Positions 55,490 to 64,000 of a stretch of 64,000 bases of DNA are shown one piece after another. The position numbers were made by a program, and so were the translations under genes. The notes under the pieces were generated by a model. The model saw only the letters and a list, made by a program, of their open reading frames with translations. It was not told where the DNA came from and searched no databases. The first letter of the stretch is position 1, and the number at the start of each line of letters is the position of its first letter. Location: positions 268,482 through 332,481 of the forward strand of contig NW_026111217.1 of NCBI RefSeq assembly GCF_024679095.1, written 5' to 3'. This DNA is from Eriocheir sinensis. Its lineage: Eukaryota > Arthropoda > Malacostraca > Decapoda > Varunidae.

Positions 55490-56300
55490 AGGGGGTGAGG
55501 TGTGTGAGAGGTAGTTTAGTAATGGAGGAGAAGTGAGAGAGAGGAGGAGTAGGAAGGGATGTGAGGTGAGTAAACAGGGGGAAAGAGAGGTGTGTGAGAT
55601 CAAGGAGGGGTAGGAAATAGGTGAGGTGGGACAGAGGAGGAGTAGGAAGGGATGTGAGGTGAGTAGTGAGGGGGAAAGAGAGGAGGCGTTAGTGAGGTGT
55701 GTGAGATCAAGGAGGGTTAGGAAATAGGTGAGGTGGGAAGAGCAGGAGTAGGAAGGGATGTGAGGTGAGTAAAGAGGGGAAAGGGAGGCGGGGAGTGAGG
55801 TGTGTGTGTTCAAGGAGGGTTAGGAAATAGGTGAGGTGGGAGAGAGGAGGAGTAGGAAGGGATGTGAGGTGAGTAAAGAGGGGGAAAGGGAGGCGGTGAG
55901 TGAGGTGTGTACGATCAAGGAGGGTTAGGAAATAGGTGAGATGAGTGAGAGGGAGTTTGGGAAAGGAGGTAAGTGGGAGAGACGAGGAGTAGGAAGAGAT
56001 GTGAGGTGAGTGAGGTGTGTGAGAACAAGAAAGGTTAAGAAAGAGGCGAGGTAAGGTGGGTTAAGGGATGGGTAAATAGTATGTGAGGTAAGGTGAGTGA
56101 GGGGGGGAGGGCTTAGAAATATGTGGAGGTGAGGGAGGAGACGGAAGGGCTAATCCTCTAGGGGATGAGGAGGAGCAAAAGGGATGTGAGGTGAGCGAGG
56201 GTGGGGGGGGCTTAGGTGAGGTGAGGGAAAGAGGTGTAGGAAGTGTTAATCCTCTAGGGGATTTAAAGAGGGTGTAGTGAGGAGGAGCACATTGAATCCT
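55490..56300 (+). repeat. G-rich minisatellite, about 105-bp unit
   Basis: The landmark GATCAAGGAGG (GTTCAAGG, GAACAAGA in variants) occurs at about 55598, 55705, 55809, 55913 and 56023, with GAGTAGGAAGGGATGTGAGG in each unit. More degenerate GTGAGG units run to 56,290. Confidence 0.85.
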
Positions 56301-56309
56301 TAGGTAATT

Positions 56310-56900
56310 AAAAGGGTGGGTTGTCGACACACCCAAATCACGTGAGACACTCAGGAACACAAAGTCACACTCGGGACACACGAAACACTCAGAAACCCAA
56401 GCACAAGCACGACTAAACACCCTCAAGTCACTCGCAAAAACACCGGAAATACAACAGCACACTCAAAGCACTCTGAAACCCACGCAGAGCACTATAAACA
56501 GCCAAATCACACGCAAAAGCACTGGAAACACAACACACTCGAAACGCAGAACACTCGAAAACAGCCAAATCACACGCAAAAACACCGGAAACAAAACAGC
56601 ACACTCAAAACACTCTGAAACCCACGCAGTACACTTAGAAGCAGCAAATCACACGCAAAAACACCGGAAACACAACACACTTGAATCACTCTGAAACCAA
56701 CGCAGAACACCCGGAAACAGCCAGATCACACGCAAAACACCGGAAACACAAATCACAGAGGCAACCACAGGCAGAAACCACAAGCGAACACACACCAAAC
56801 ACGTGTCGAAATCACAGGCAACACACAAGGTCCACAAGCGAGAACACACAAACGCACGTGAAAGCAAACGCAATCCCAAGAGCACGACGAAAACACAGGG
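56310..56900 (+). repeat. A/C-rich minisatellite, about 60-80 bp unit
   Basis: CACGCAAAAACACCGGAAAC and variants recur at about 56432, 56512, 56571, 56651 and 56733, linked by CACTCTGAAACCCACGCAG. Looser ACACAAGCG-type units continue to 56,900. Confidence 0.8.
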
Positions 56901-56959
56901 CAAGCGAGGTTGTGGAGCGCAGCGGGGTGAGGTCACGTCCTTCTCTCAGCAGAGGTCGG

Positions 56960-56962
<3 letters not shown>

Positions 56963-57041
<79 letters not shown>
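56963..57041. repeat. (GA)39
   Basis: Uninterrupted GA tract, followed by GGA-rich sequence to 57,120. Confidence 0.95.
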
Positions 57042-57046
<5 letters not shown>

Positions 57047-57164
57047 CGAGTCAGACAATAATGGAAGGGTGGAATAAGAGGAATAATAGGAAGAGAAGGA
57101 GGGAAAGGAGGAGGAGGAGGAAAAGCGATTAACTTATCCTCCCAATTTTCCCTCTGTGTTGGAG

Positions 57165-57660
57165 AAGAGGGTGGTGGTGGTGGTGGTGGTGATGCGGGAA
57201 GGTAAGTGGTGATGGTGGTGGTGATGGTGATTGTAGTGGTGGTGGTGATGATTGTAGTGTTGGTGATGGTGATGGTTTTGGTGATGAAGTGATGTTATTT
57301 GCGCCAATTATACGAAGTGGAGTAGTAGTAGTAGTAGTGGTGGTGGTGGTGGTGGTGGCGTTGACCCTATTAATGGTACTGGGTGAACGGACTGTATTGG
57401 GGTGATGGAGGTGAAGGTAATAATGGTGGTGGTGGTGGTGGGGGGGTAAATTCGAGGCTGTCAAAAAGGTGCTGGAAGTATATAAGTAATGTGGCGTTGC
57501 GGCGTTGGTATGTATGCTGTGTTATGTTGTGTTATGTTATGTTATGCTATGTGATGTTAGGTTAGGTTATCTTACGTTATGTTAGATTATGTTAGGTTCG
57601 GTTATCACATGTTATGCTGTGTTATTTTTTGTTATGCTGTGTTATGTTATGTTATGTGGT
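57165..57660. repeat. GGT/GAT-rich DNA and degenerate (GTTAT)n
   Basis: (GGT)n tracts at about 57170-57195 and 57331-57358 lie in GATGGTGGT-type sequence. Degenerate GTTAT/GTTAG pentamers occur at about 57520-57660 (GTTATGTTATGTTATG, GTTAGGTTAGG). Confidence 0.75.
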
Positions 57661-58003
57661 TGAATGTCGCGCACGTTAACGTTTCTCTACTGACAGGGTT
57701 ATAGATTTCCCTCCTATTCTGTGTTTTTTAGTATGTATTTGGCAACACTGCTTGTAACTATAACAACAGCAACAACAACAACATCAAGGTATCCTTCCGC
57801 GGTAATTTCCCCCCCATACAAAAAGAACATGAGGATTAAAATGTATCAACTATTTTTCAGCGGTAATCTTTTTTTTCGTAATTCTCCCCACACAAAAAAA
57901 AAAAAAAAAGAAGATTGAAAGGCATTAAATATTTTACCAACAGCAAAATTTTTTTGTTTTTGGCAACTTTCGTCGCAAAACAGAAACAAAAGACTAGAAT
58001 GTT
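57661..58003. other. No gene recognised
   Basis: AT-rich DNA with (CAA)n-like sequence near 57,765 and an A-run at 57,894-57,909. Two diverged copies of a CGGTAATYTYYCCCC...ACAAAAAG unit are at 57,800 and 57,860. Confidence 0.4.
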
Positions 58004-58345
58004 TTGGCTGTTTTGATGAAGGTGGTGGTTTGTGATGGTGACGACAATGGTGATGGTGATAGTGTCCGATATGTAAGCACAACACAACACAACACAACAC
58101 AGCACAACACAACAACACAGGACAGGACAGGACGACGAGGATGCAGCAGGAAAGCACTGGTCATCATCATCGTCCCTCAGCACCTTCCTGTTTTAATGAT
58201 GGTGGTGGTGGTTTGTGGTGATGATGGTGATGGTGAGAGTGTCCGATATGTAGGTACAACACAACAACACAGGACAGGAGGAGAAGGAGGAGGACGACGA
58301 GGATGCAGCAGGAAAGCACTGGTCATCATCATCGTCCCTCAGCGG
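58004..58345 (+). repeat. 177-bp tandem duplication with (CACAA)n
   Basis: GTGTCCGATATGTA occurs at 58062 and 58239. Both copies contain ACACAACACAAC-type pentamers and end CATCATCATCGTCCCTCAGC. The copies differ mainly in the number of CACAA and GGACA/GGA units. Confidence 0.85.
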
Positions 58346-58496
58346 CCCTTCCTGTAGCGGCGTCAGGTAGTCCGCTGGTCACGTTGCCGGCAGGGTTGAG
58401 GTGCGGGCCGCCGTTCCCACGAGTGCCGTCCGTCGCCCGCCACTAGACACTTCCTATTTGTCTCATTTGTTTTATCTTTCTGGTCCTAATTCTTCC

Positions 58497-58760
58497 TTTT
58501 GGTCCTCCTCCTCCTTAGCAATAGTTCAGCATTGTTGATCACTCCAAACTCTTCACGCTACAAACTAACCAGAGGACCAGAAACAATGGAAAAACAATTC
58601 AAGAAAAGCAATACCGACATCAGCAGGAGTTATTTCTCGAATAGAGTTGTTCGCCACTGGAACAACCTTCCTGTAGAAGTAGTTAGCGCAGAGACAATCG
58701 ACTCCTTCAAGAAACACATTGATCGGCACTTTGCTGCAACGGGGTGAAATGACTCTTCAG
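58497..58760 (+). mobile_element. CR1-type LINE subfamily 3, 3' fragment (second copy)
   Basis: An open stretch of about 80 codons encodes SSRYKLTRGPETM, SRSYFSNRVVRHWNNLPVEV and AETIDSFKKHIDRHFAATG, with a stop at 58745-58747. This is the end of a CR1-type ORF2 (compare WNKLPSSVV...DSFKNKLDRHF in the main family) and matches the 41.2-41.9 kb fragment. It is cut off by LINE H at about 58,760. Confidence 0.7.
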
Positions 58761-61459
58761 AATTTTCCACCATCTGGGTAACACTTCATTGTCATTCTAT
58801 TACTAAATACATCTGTGCTGTTTATCTCTCACCTAACTCTACTAACTATGTAAATTTTTTTGACTATTTGAACTCTAAAGTGGAGCACATCTTGACTCAC
58901 TCTCCTTCGCTGAAATTTCCATCTTGGGAGGTTTCAATGTTCACCACCAGCTTTGGCTTTCATCCTCTTTCACTGACCAGCCTGGTGAACAAACCTACAA
59001 CTTTGCTCTCCTCAACGACCTAGAGCAGTTAGTTCAGCACCCTACACGTATTCCCGACCGTCTTGGAGACAGGGCCAACTTTCTAGACCTCTTCCTTACC
59101 TCTAATCCTTCTGCTTACTCTGTCAAACTGTTCTCTCCGTTGGGCTCCTCCGATCATAACCTTATTTCTGTATCCTGTCCTATCGCTCCTTTACATCCTC
59201 TGGACCCACCAAGGAGGCGATGCTTCTGGCATTTTGCTTCAGCTCGGTGGGACGACCTGAGGATGTACTTTTCCGATTTCCCGTAGAATGATTACTGCTT
59301 CCAGGATAGAGACCCCTCTGTGTGTGCTCTGCGCATCACAGAGGTGATTGTCTCTGGAATGGAGGCATACATTCCACGTACTTTCTCTACTCCTCATGCT
59401 AAAAAGTCTTGGTTTAATCATGCTTGTTCTCGTGCTATTAAAGATAGAGAGGCAGCTCACAAAAGGTTCTAGAACCTTCGAACTCCCACTAACTTTGATA
59501 TATACATTTCAGCCCGGAATCGTGCCAAATCTATTCTCCGACTTACCAAAACTTCTTTTATCAATAGAAAATGTCAACATCTTGCTTCTTCTAATTCTTC
59601 CCGTGACTTCTGGCATCTAGCCAAAAATATCTCCTCCAATTTCACTTCTTCCTCTTTCCCTCCTCTCCTTAACCCTAACGGCAGCACTGCCGTCTCATCC
59701 GTCTCTAAGGCTGAACTCTCCGCTCAAGCTTTCTGTAAGAACTCCACCCTGGACGATTCTGGGGATATTCCTCCTCATCCCCCTCTGACTCCTTTATGCA
59801 TGTTATTAAAATTCTTCCAAATGATGTTTTCTATGCCTCTCTGGCCTCAACTCTCAGAAGGCTTATGGACCTGATGGAGTGCCTCCTGTTGTCCTTAAAA
59901 ACTGTGCTTCCGTGCTGACACCCTGCCTGGTCAAACTCTTTCGTCTCTGCCTATCAACATCTACCTTTCCTTCCTGCTGGAAGTATGCCTTTGTACAGCC
60001 TGTGCCTAAGAAGGGTGACCGTTCCAGTCCCTCAAACTACCGCCCTATAGCTTTACTTTCCTGTCTATCTAAAGCTTTTGAATCAATCGTTAACCGGAAG
60101 ATTCAAAAGCACCTTTCCACTTCTAACCTTCTATCTGATCGCCAGTATGGGTTCCGCAAGGGGCGTTCTACTGGTGATCTCCTTGCCTTCCAACTGACTC
60201 TTGGTCATCCTCTCTTAGCCGTTTCGGTGGAACCTTTGCTATTGCGCTGGACATATCAAAAGCTTTTGATAGGGTCTGGCACAAATCTTTGCTTTCCAAA
60301 CTACCCTCCTACGGTTTCTATCCTTCTCTCTGTACCTTTATCTCCAGTTTCATTTCTGACCGTTCTATTTCTGCTGTGGTGGACGGTCACTGTTCTTCCC
60401 CTAAACCTATTAACAGTGGTGTCCCACAGGGTTCTGTCCTATCTCTCACTCTTTCTGTTGTTCATTGATGATTTTCTTTCCAAAACGAACTGTCCTATCC
60501 ATTCTTACGCCGATGACTCCACTCTGCATTACTCAACTTCTTTTAATAGAAGACCCACTCCACAGGAACTTAACGATTCAAGGCTGGAGGCAGCAGAACG
60601 CTTAGCCTCAGACCTTACTATTATTTCCGATTGGGGCAAGAGGAACCTGGTGTCCTTCAACGCCTCAAAAACACAGTTTCCCCACCTATCCACTTGACAC
60701 AATCTTCCAGACAACTATCCCCTATTCTTCGACAACACTCAGCTATCAGCTTCTTCAACACTAAACATTCTCGGTCTATCCTTAACTCAAAATCTCAACT
60801 GGAAACTTCATATCTCATCTCTTACTAAATCAGCTTCCTCTAGGCTGGGCGTTCTGTACCGTCTCCGCCAGTTCTTCTCCCCCGCACAGTTGCTATCCAT
60901 TTACAGGAGCCTTGTCCGCCCTCGTATGGAGTATGCATCTCATGTGTGGGGGGGGTCCACTCACACAGCTCTCCTTGACAGAGTGGAGTCAAAGGCTCTT
61001 CGTCTCATCAACTCTCCTCCTCATACTGATAGTCTTCTACCTCTCAAATTCCGCCGCCATGTTGCCTCTCTATCTTCTGTCGATATTTTCTTGCTGACTG
61101 CCCTTCTGAACTTGCTAACTGCATGCCTCCCCCCCTCCCGCGTCCCCGCTGCACACGTCTTTCTACTCATGCTCATCCCTATACTGTCCAAACCCCTTAT
61201 GCAAGAGTCAACCAGCATCTTCACTCTTTCATCCCTCACGATGTTAAACTCTGGAATAATCTTCCTTCATCTGTATTTCCTCCTGCCTACGACTTGAACT
61301 CTTTCAAGAGGAGGGTATCAGGACACCTCTCCTCCCGAAATTGACCTCTCTTTTGGACACTCCTTTGATCTCTATTCAGGAGCAGTGAATAGCGGGCTTT
61401 TGTATATTTTTCTTTACGCCCTTGAACTGTGTCCTTCGCTGTAAAAAAAAAAAAAAAAA
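58761..61459 (+). mobile_element. LINE H: Jockey-like retrotransposon with poly(A) tail
   Basis: 5'-truncated within the endonuclease (STIWVTLHCHSITK frame from about 58,768), with the RT and C-terminal region, a 3' UTR of about 100 bp and a 17-bp poly(A) at 61442-61459. The protein style (SYADDSTLHYST, FNASKTQF, YASHVWGGSTHTALLDRVES) is one I associate with very common decapod LINEs annotated as jockey-like. Three short orphan copies of its 3' end occur elsewhere in this window. No clear target duplication was found, because the left border lies in another LINE. Confidence 0.85.
58768..61344 (+). pseudogene. Decayed EN-RT ORF of LINE H
   Basis: [33 protein letters not shown] (about 58,915-58,945; the catalytic Asp of the usual GDFN is Gly here), [65 protein letters not shown], motif A ALDISKAFDRVWH (about 60,250-60,290, different frame), GVPQGSVLS (about 60,420), SYADDSTLHY (about 60,505). 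The C-terminal region includes SLVRPRMEYASHVWGGSTHT, LWNNLPSSVFPP and FKRRVSGHLSS, ending near 61,344. Breaks include a frameshift near 58,905, stops near 59,285 and 59,470, and frameshifts near 59,790, 60,200, 60,440, 60,690 and 61,100. Confidence 0.85.
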
Positions 61460-62289
61460 GTACATAAGTGCTTTAATCCTTCCCGCAAACTTCTCCCGTG
61501 GCTGACGGATTGATTAAATCACTGAAAGCAGGCAGCCTTGTAATGAGCCAACAGGCTTTCTGCTGCCTGTCCGTCCATGTTTCCTCCTCCTCCTCCTCCT
61601 CCTCCTCCTCTTATAATTTTAACTTTTTCCATCTTCTTCCCTCTGATCTTCCTTCTCCTCTTCTTTCCTTTCCTGTTCTTCCTCCTGTACTTTTATTTTC
61701 TTCTTATCTCCTTTATTTCACAGATCCTCCTCCTCCTCCTCCTCCTCCTCGCCCTCCTACTCCCTTTTCCGTATGTTCCAGGCACACTGCAGCACGATTA
61801 CAACCTGAAGTCATGTTATTTTCCCTCACAGCTTAGATTACAAGTAGCGTAAGTTAACAACAGAGTAAAGAAAAAACTTAATGTACGCAACATACATCTG
61901 ATGAGTGAGGTGTGGGAACAGTAAGGTTAACAGGATACTAGAGCGTACACCCGTACCGAAGGTAAACGAGGATCGAGCCTCTACCTGTAACCCCTGAAAC
62001 TACACCTCACCCCATCGTGAGGAGTCCAATTAAATACTAGCTTTTATAATGTTTTAAGAATCAACTACATACAATGTTTACTGACCCTTTTTCGTATGTG
62101 TCATAGACCGACAGGTCTTCTGGTGTCTGTTCTTCCTATGTATTCCTCTTCCTCCTCCTCCTCCTCCTATCCTCCATCTCTTCCTTCTCTTCTACCTTCT
62201 CTGTCTCCCTTCTTCTTCCACCACCTTCATCCCTCTTCCACTGATATTCCTCCTCCTTCTCCCACTCTACTTCCTCTTCCTCCTCCTTC
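61460..62289. other. No gene; (TCC)n tracts
   Basis: (TCC)n at about 61582-61612, 61727-61752 and 62148-62170 in pyrimidine-rich DNA. 61,800-62,090 is mixed, non-repetitive sequence without a recognisable feature. Confidence 0.5.
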
Positions 62290-62480
62290 ACCGTCGCCCA
62301 CCTGCCCCACTCCCCTCATCGCCGCCGCCGCCGTCATAAACATTGCCTCGGTCTGTCCGGCTTCCATATGAATGAGCCGCACTAAACTAATCGGATATAC
62401 GAGTGGAATTATCGCCGTTTAAGATTGTGTGGATTGAATTTATATGGAAATGAGACGCGGTGGGCTCCGTTTATTATATT
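62290..62480. other. CpG-rich to AT-rich unique island
   Basis: A CGCCGCCGCCGCCGTC-type patch is followed by non-repetitive AT-rich sequence with ATTA/TAAT cores (ACTAAACTAATCGGATATAC; TTGAATTTATATGGAAATG). Composition differs from both flanks and resembles the island at 32.96-33.15 kb. Function unknown. Confidence 0.2.
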
Positions 62481-62527
62481 TTTGTATTTTATGCATTTTT
62501 TTGGTCTACTGATGAGGTTTGCAAAGT

Positions 62528-62729
62528 CTCGTATTCTCTCAGACACTTTTGGCTGTCTCACAAGTAGTTTCCAAGGTTACAAAGGAGGCTAGGCGAGTGT
62601 TTACGTTCATGGTGCAGAAGCCTTGTCAACCTACCACTTGGCTCATAAAACTACCCATGGAAATAACAGCCTCTACGAAAGCCCTATCAAAAGTGGGTGT
62701 GTAAGCCCCGAAATGTTTGAGAATATGGG
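62528..62729 (+). mobile_element. MITE family 1, full-length copy, plus orientation
   Basis: Starts CTCGTATTCTCTCAGACAC and ends AGCCCCGAAATGTTTGAGAA, TATGGG. The ends form an imperfect inverted repeat of about 20 bp. The interior keeps TTCATGGTGCAGAAGCCTTG and GGCTCATAAAACTACCCATG. Confidence 0.8.
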
Positions 62730-62765
62730 TCTTAGTCTCCCTCGCATTGTTAGATGAATGTTTTA

Positions 62766-62986
62766 TGCCCATATTTTCAAACATTTCTGGGATTACACAC
62801 ACACATTTGATAAGGCTTTCGTGGAGGTTGTATTAGTATTTCCATGGGTAGTTTGATGAGCTTAGGGATAGTTTAACAAGGCGTCGGCACAAGGAATATG
62901 AAAAAACACTCACGAGAACTCGACTTATATCATTTGTGGCCTTTGAAAAGCGTTGCTGTGAGAGCCGAGAGAGCCTGAGAATAGGA
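62766..62986 (-). mobile_element. MITE family 1, full-length copy, minus orientation
   Basis: Starts TGCCCATATTTTCAAACATT on the plus strand and ends GAGCCTGAGAATAGG, the inverse of the neighbour at 62,528-62,729. Only 36 bp separate the two copies, so they form a long imperfect inverted repeat. Confidence 0.8.
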
Positions 62987-63650
62987 ACCTACGCAGAAAC
63001 ACACACAGTAACAGTACAATGCAGTGGCTGTGTGACGTCTACAAATTGCTCTGTAGATTGGGGTGTCCGAATACTTTTTTTCGTTCTCTGTTGTCGGTCA
63101 TAGGCAGGTAGACAGATAGGCAGCGTGGCGAGGGAGGTTACATGTGGGGAGCTAGGTACGGGGAGAGGAGACCGTGTACCCTCTCTGTATCTTGAGGGCG
63201 AGGGTAGCAAGGTAGTGAAGGCTATGGTGGTGCCGGGGACTGTAACACAGATAAAAGTGAACACCTATTAGAAGTTAAGGGAACTCGTGTCTAGGCTACT
63301 TCGGCAAATGGTTATAGAGATCGTGTACTTCTATATCCTGGTGGTGAGGGTAGCGAGGTAGTGAAGCTTGCTGTGAATGTAACACATATACATTAAGGGA
63401 ACACCTGTTTGAATCAAGGGGACGTGTCTTTACTACGGCATGTCAGGGAACCCTCAACACTTATTAAAATGGAGGCAGAGGAAGAAACCGAGAGACTGCA
63501 AATTTATAACAGTATCAGTTGGAATGGCGACCCAGATAAATGATAATACAATGCTTACGGAATGGGTTTTGGAAGTTATTTTTATATGTATTTTGTTTAT
63601 TTTTAACGTGTTGGTAATTTTGTTTCTCTCTTTTTCTTCTTGCAGGTGAG
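62987..63650 (+). repeat. Diverged 148-bp duplication in otherwise unremarkable DNA
   Basis: GAGGGTAGCRAGGTAGTGAAG occurs at about 63200 and 63348, each followed by TGTAACACAKATA and AACACCT. No coding region or other element recognised to 63,650. Confidence 0.55.
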
Positions 63651-64000
63651 TTGACGTGTGTGAGGAAGGAAAGAAGGCAGGAAGAAGGATGGAAGGAAGG
63701 TAAGAATGAATGAATGAAGAAAAAAAGAAAGAAAGAAAGAAAGAAAGAAAGGAAGGAAAGTAGGAAGAATGAATGGATGGATGAAGAAAGATATAGAAAA
63801 ACAAGTAAGCAAGAAAGAAAAGAAAGAAAGAAAGGAAGGAAGGAAGGAAGGTAGGAAGGATGAATGGATGGTTTGATGAAGAAAGAAGGATAGATAGAAA
63901 ACAAGTAAGCAAAAAAGAAAAGAAAGAAAGGAAGGAAGGAAGGAAGGAAGGAAGGAAGGAAGGAAGGAAGGAAGGAAGGAAGGAAGGAAAGAAAGAGAGT
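63651..64000. repeat. (GGAA)n / (GAAA)n tetranucleotide arrays
   Basis: Purine tetramers with a longer period: ACAAGTAAGCAA recurs at 63801 and 63901 (100 bp). The right end (from about 63,930) is near-pure (GGAA)n and runs towards the window edge. Confidence 0.85.

Overview
The window reads as nuclear DNA of an arthropod, most likely a decapod crustacean (probably a crab). The grounds are: dinucleotide arrays of up to about 350 bp, mainly (GA)n and (CA)n, every few kilobases; many decayed non-LTR retrotransposons, one of a type I associate with decapod genomes; CCTAA (arthropod telomere-type) repeats; and almost no host coding sequence. I see no prokaryotic operon, CRISPR array, rRNA gene or functional tRNA gene. 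Species cannot be fixed from the sequence.

Layout. 1-5 kb: the end of a LINE fragment, then a decayed CR1-like retrotransposon (copy A). 5-10 kb: microsatellites and a purine-rich block followed by a pyrimidine-rich block. 10.1-12.8 kb: the only convincing host gene, an intron-free 876-residue frame with a signal peptide, three 53-residue repeats and eighteen decapeptide repeats; function unknown. 13-25 kb: low-complexity, purine/pyrimidine-skewed and short tandemly duplicated DNA. 25.1-27.2 kb: a second LINE (B) ending in poly(A) and a 350-bp (GA)n array. 28.4-31.4 kb: CR1 copy C, nearly intact in EN-RT, on the minus strand. 31.5-35.4 kb: AT, GAA and GA arrays, a MITE and an 85-bp tandem repeat. 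35.9-37.1 kb: two CR1 3' fragments (F, E) embedded in (GA)n. 37.4-39.1 kb: CCTAA repeats and a satellite whose unit shortens from about 173 to 106 bp. 39.6-45.7 kb: two other CR1-type fragments, a tRNA-derived SINE, MITE pieces and a 449-bp terminal-inverted-repeat element with an 8-bp target duplication. 45.8-46.8 kb: a 21-bp minisatellite. 48.9-51 kb: MITE copies, one carrying a (TG)n expansion. 51.5-55.4 kb: CR1 copy D, the longest, with an upstream coiled-coil/esterase region. 55.5-58.3 kb: minisatellites. 58.5-61.5 kb: a CR1-type tail abutting a Jockey-like LINE (H) with poly(A). 62.5-63 kb: an inverted MITE pair.

How it fits together. Apart from the secreted-protein gene, the window is a record of mobile-element and tandem-repeat turnover. 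The main CR1-like family has five copies (A, C, D, E, F). It shows a C-x2-C/coiled-coil/SGNH-esterase region in the same frame as an endonuclease-reverse transcriptase, a 3' hairpin, a TATGTAAATC decamer tail and, in every copy, a (TC)n tract directly after the tail on the element sense strand. Several microsatellites are therefore physically tied to insertions, and one (TG)n tract seems to have grown inside a MITE. Coordinates of degenerate elements are good to roughly 10-50 bp; no alignment or database search was run.
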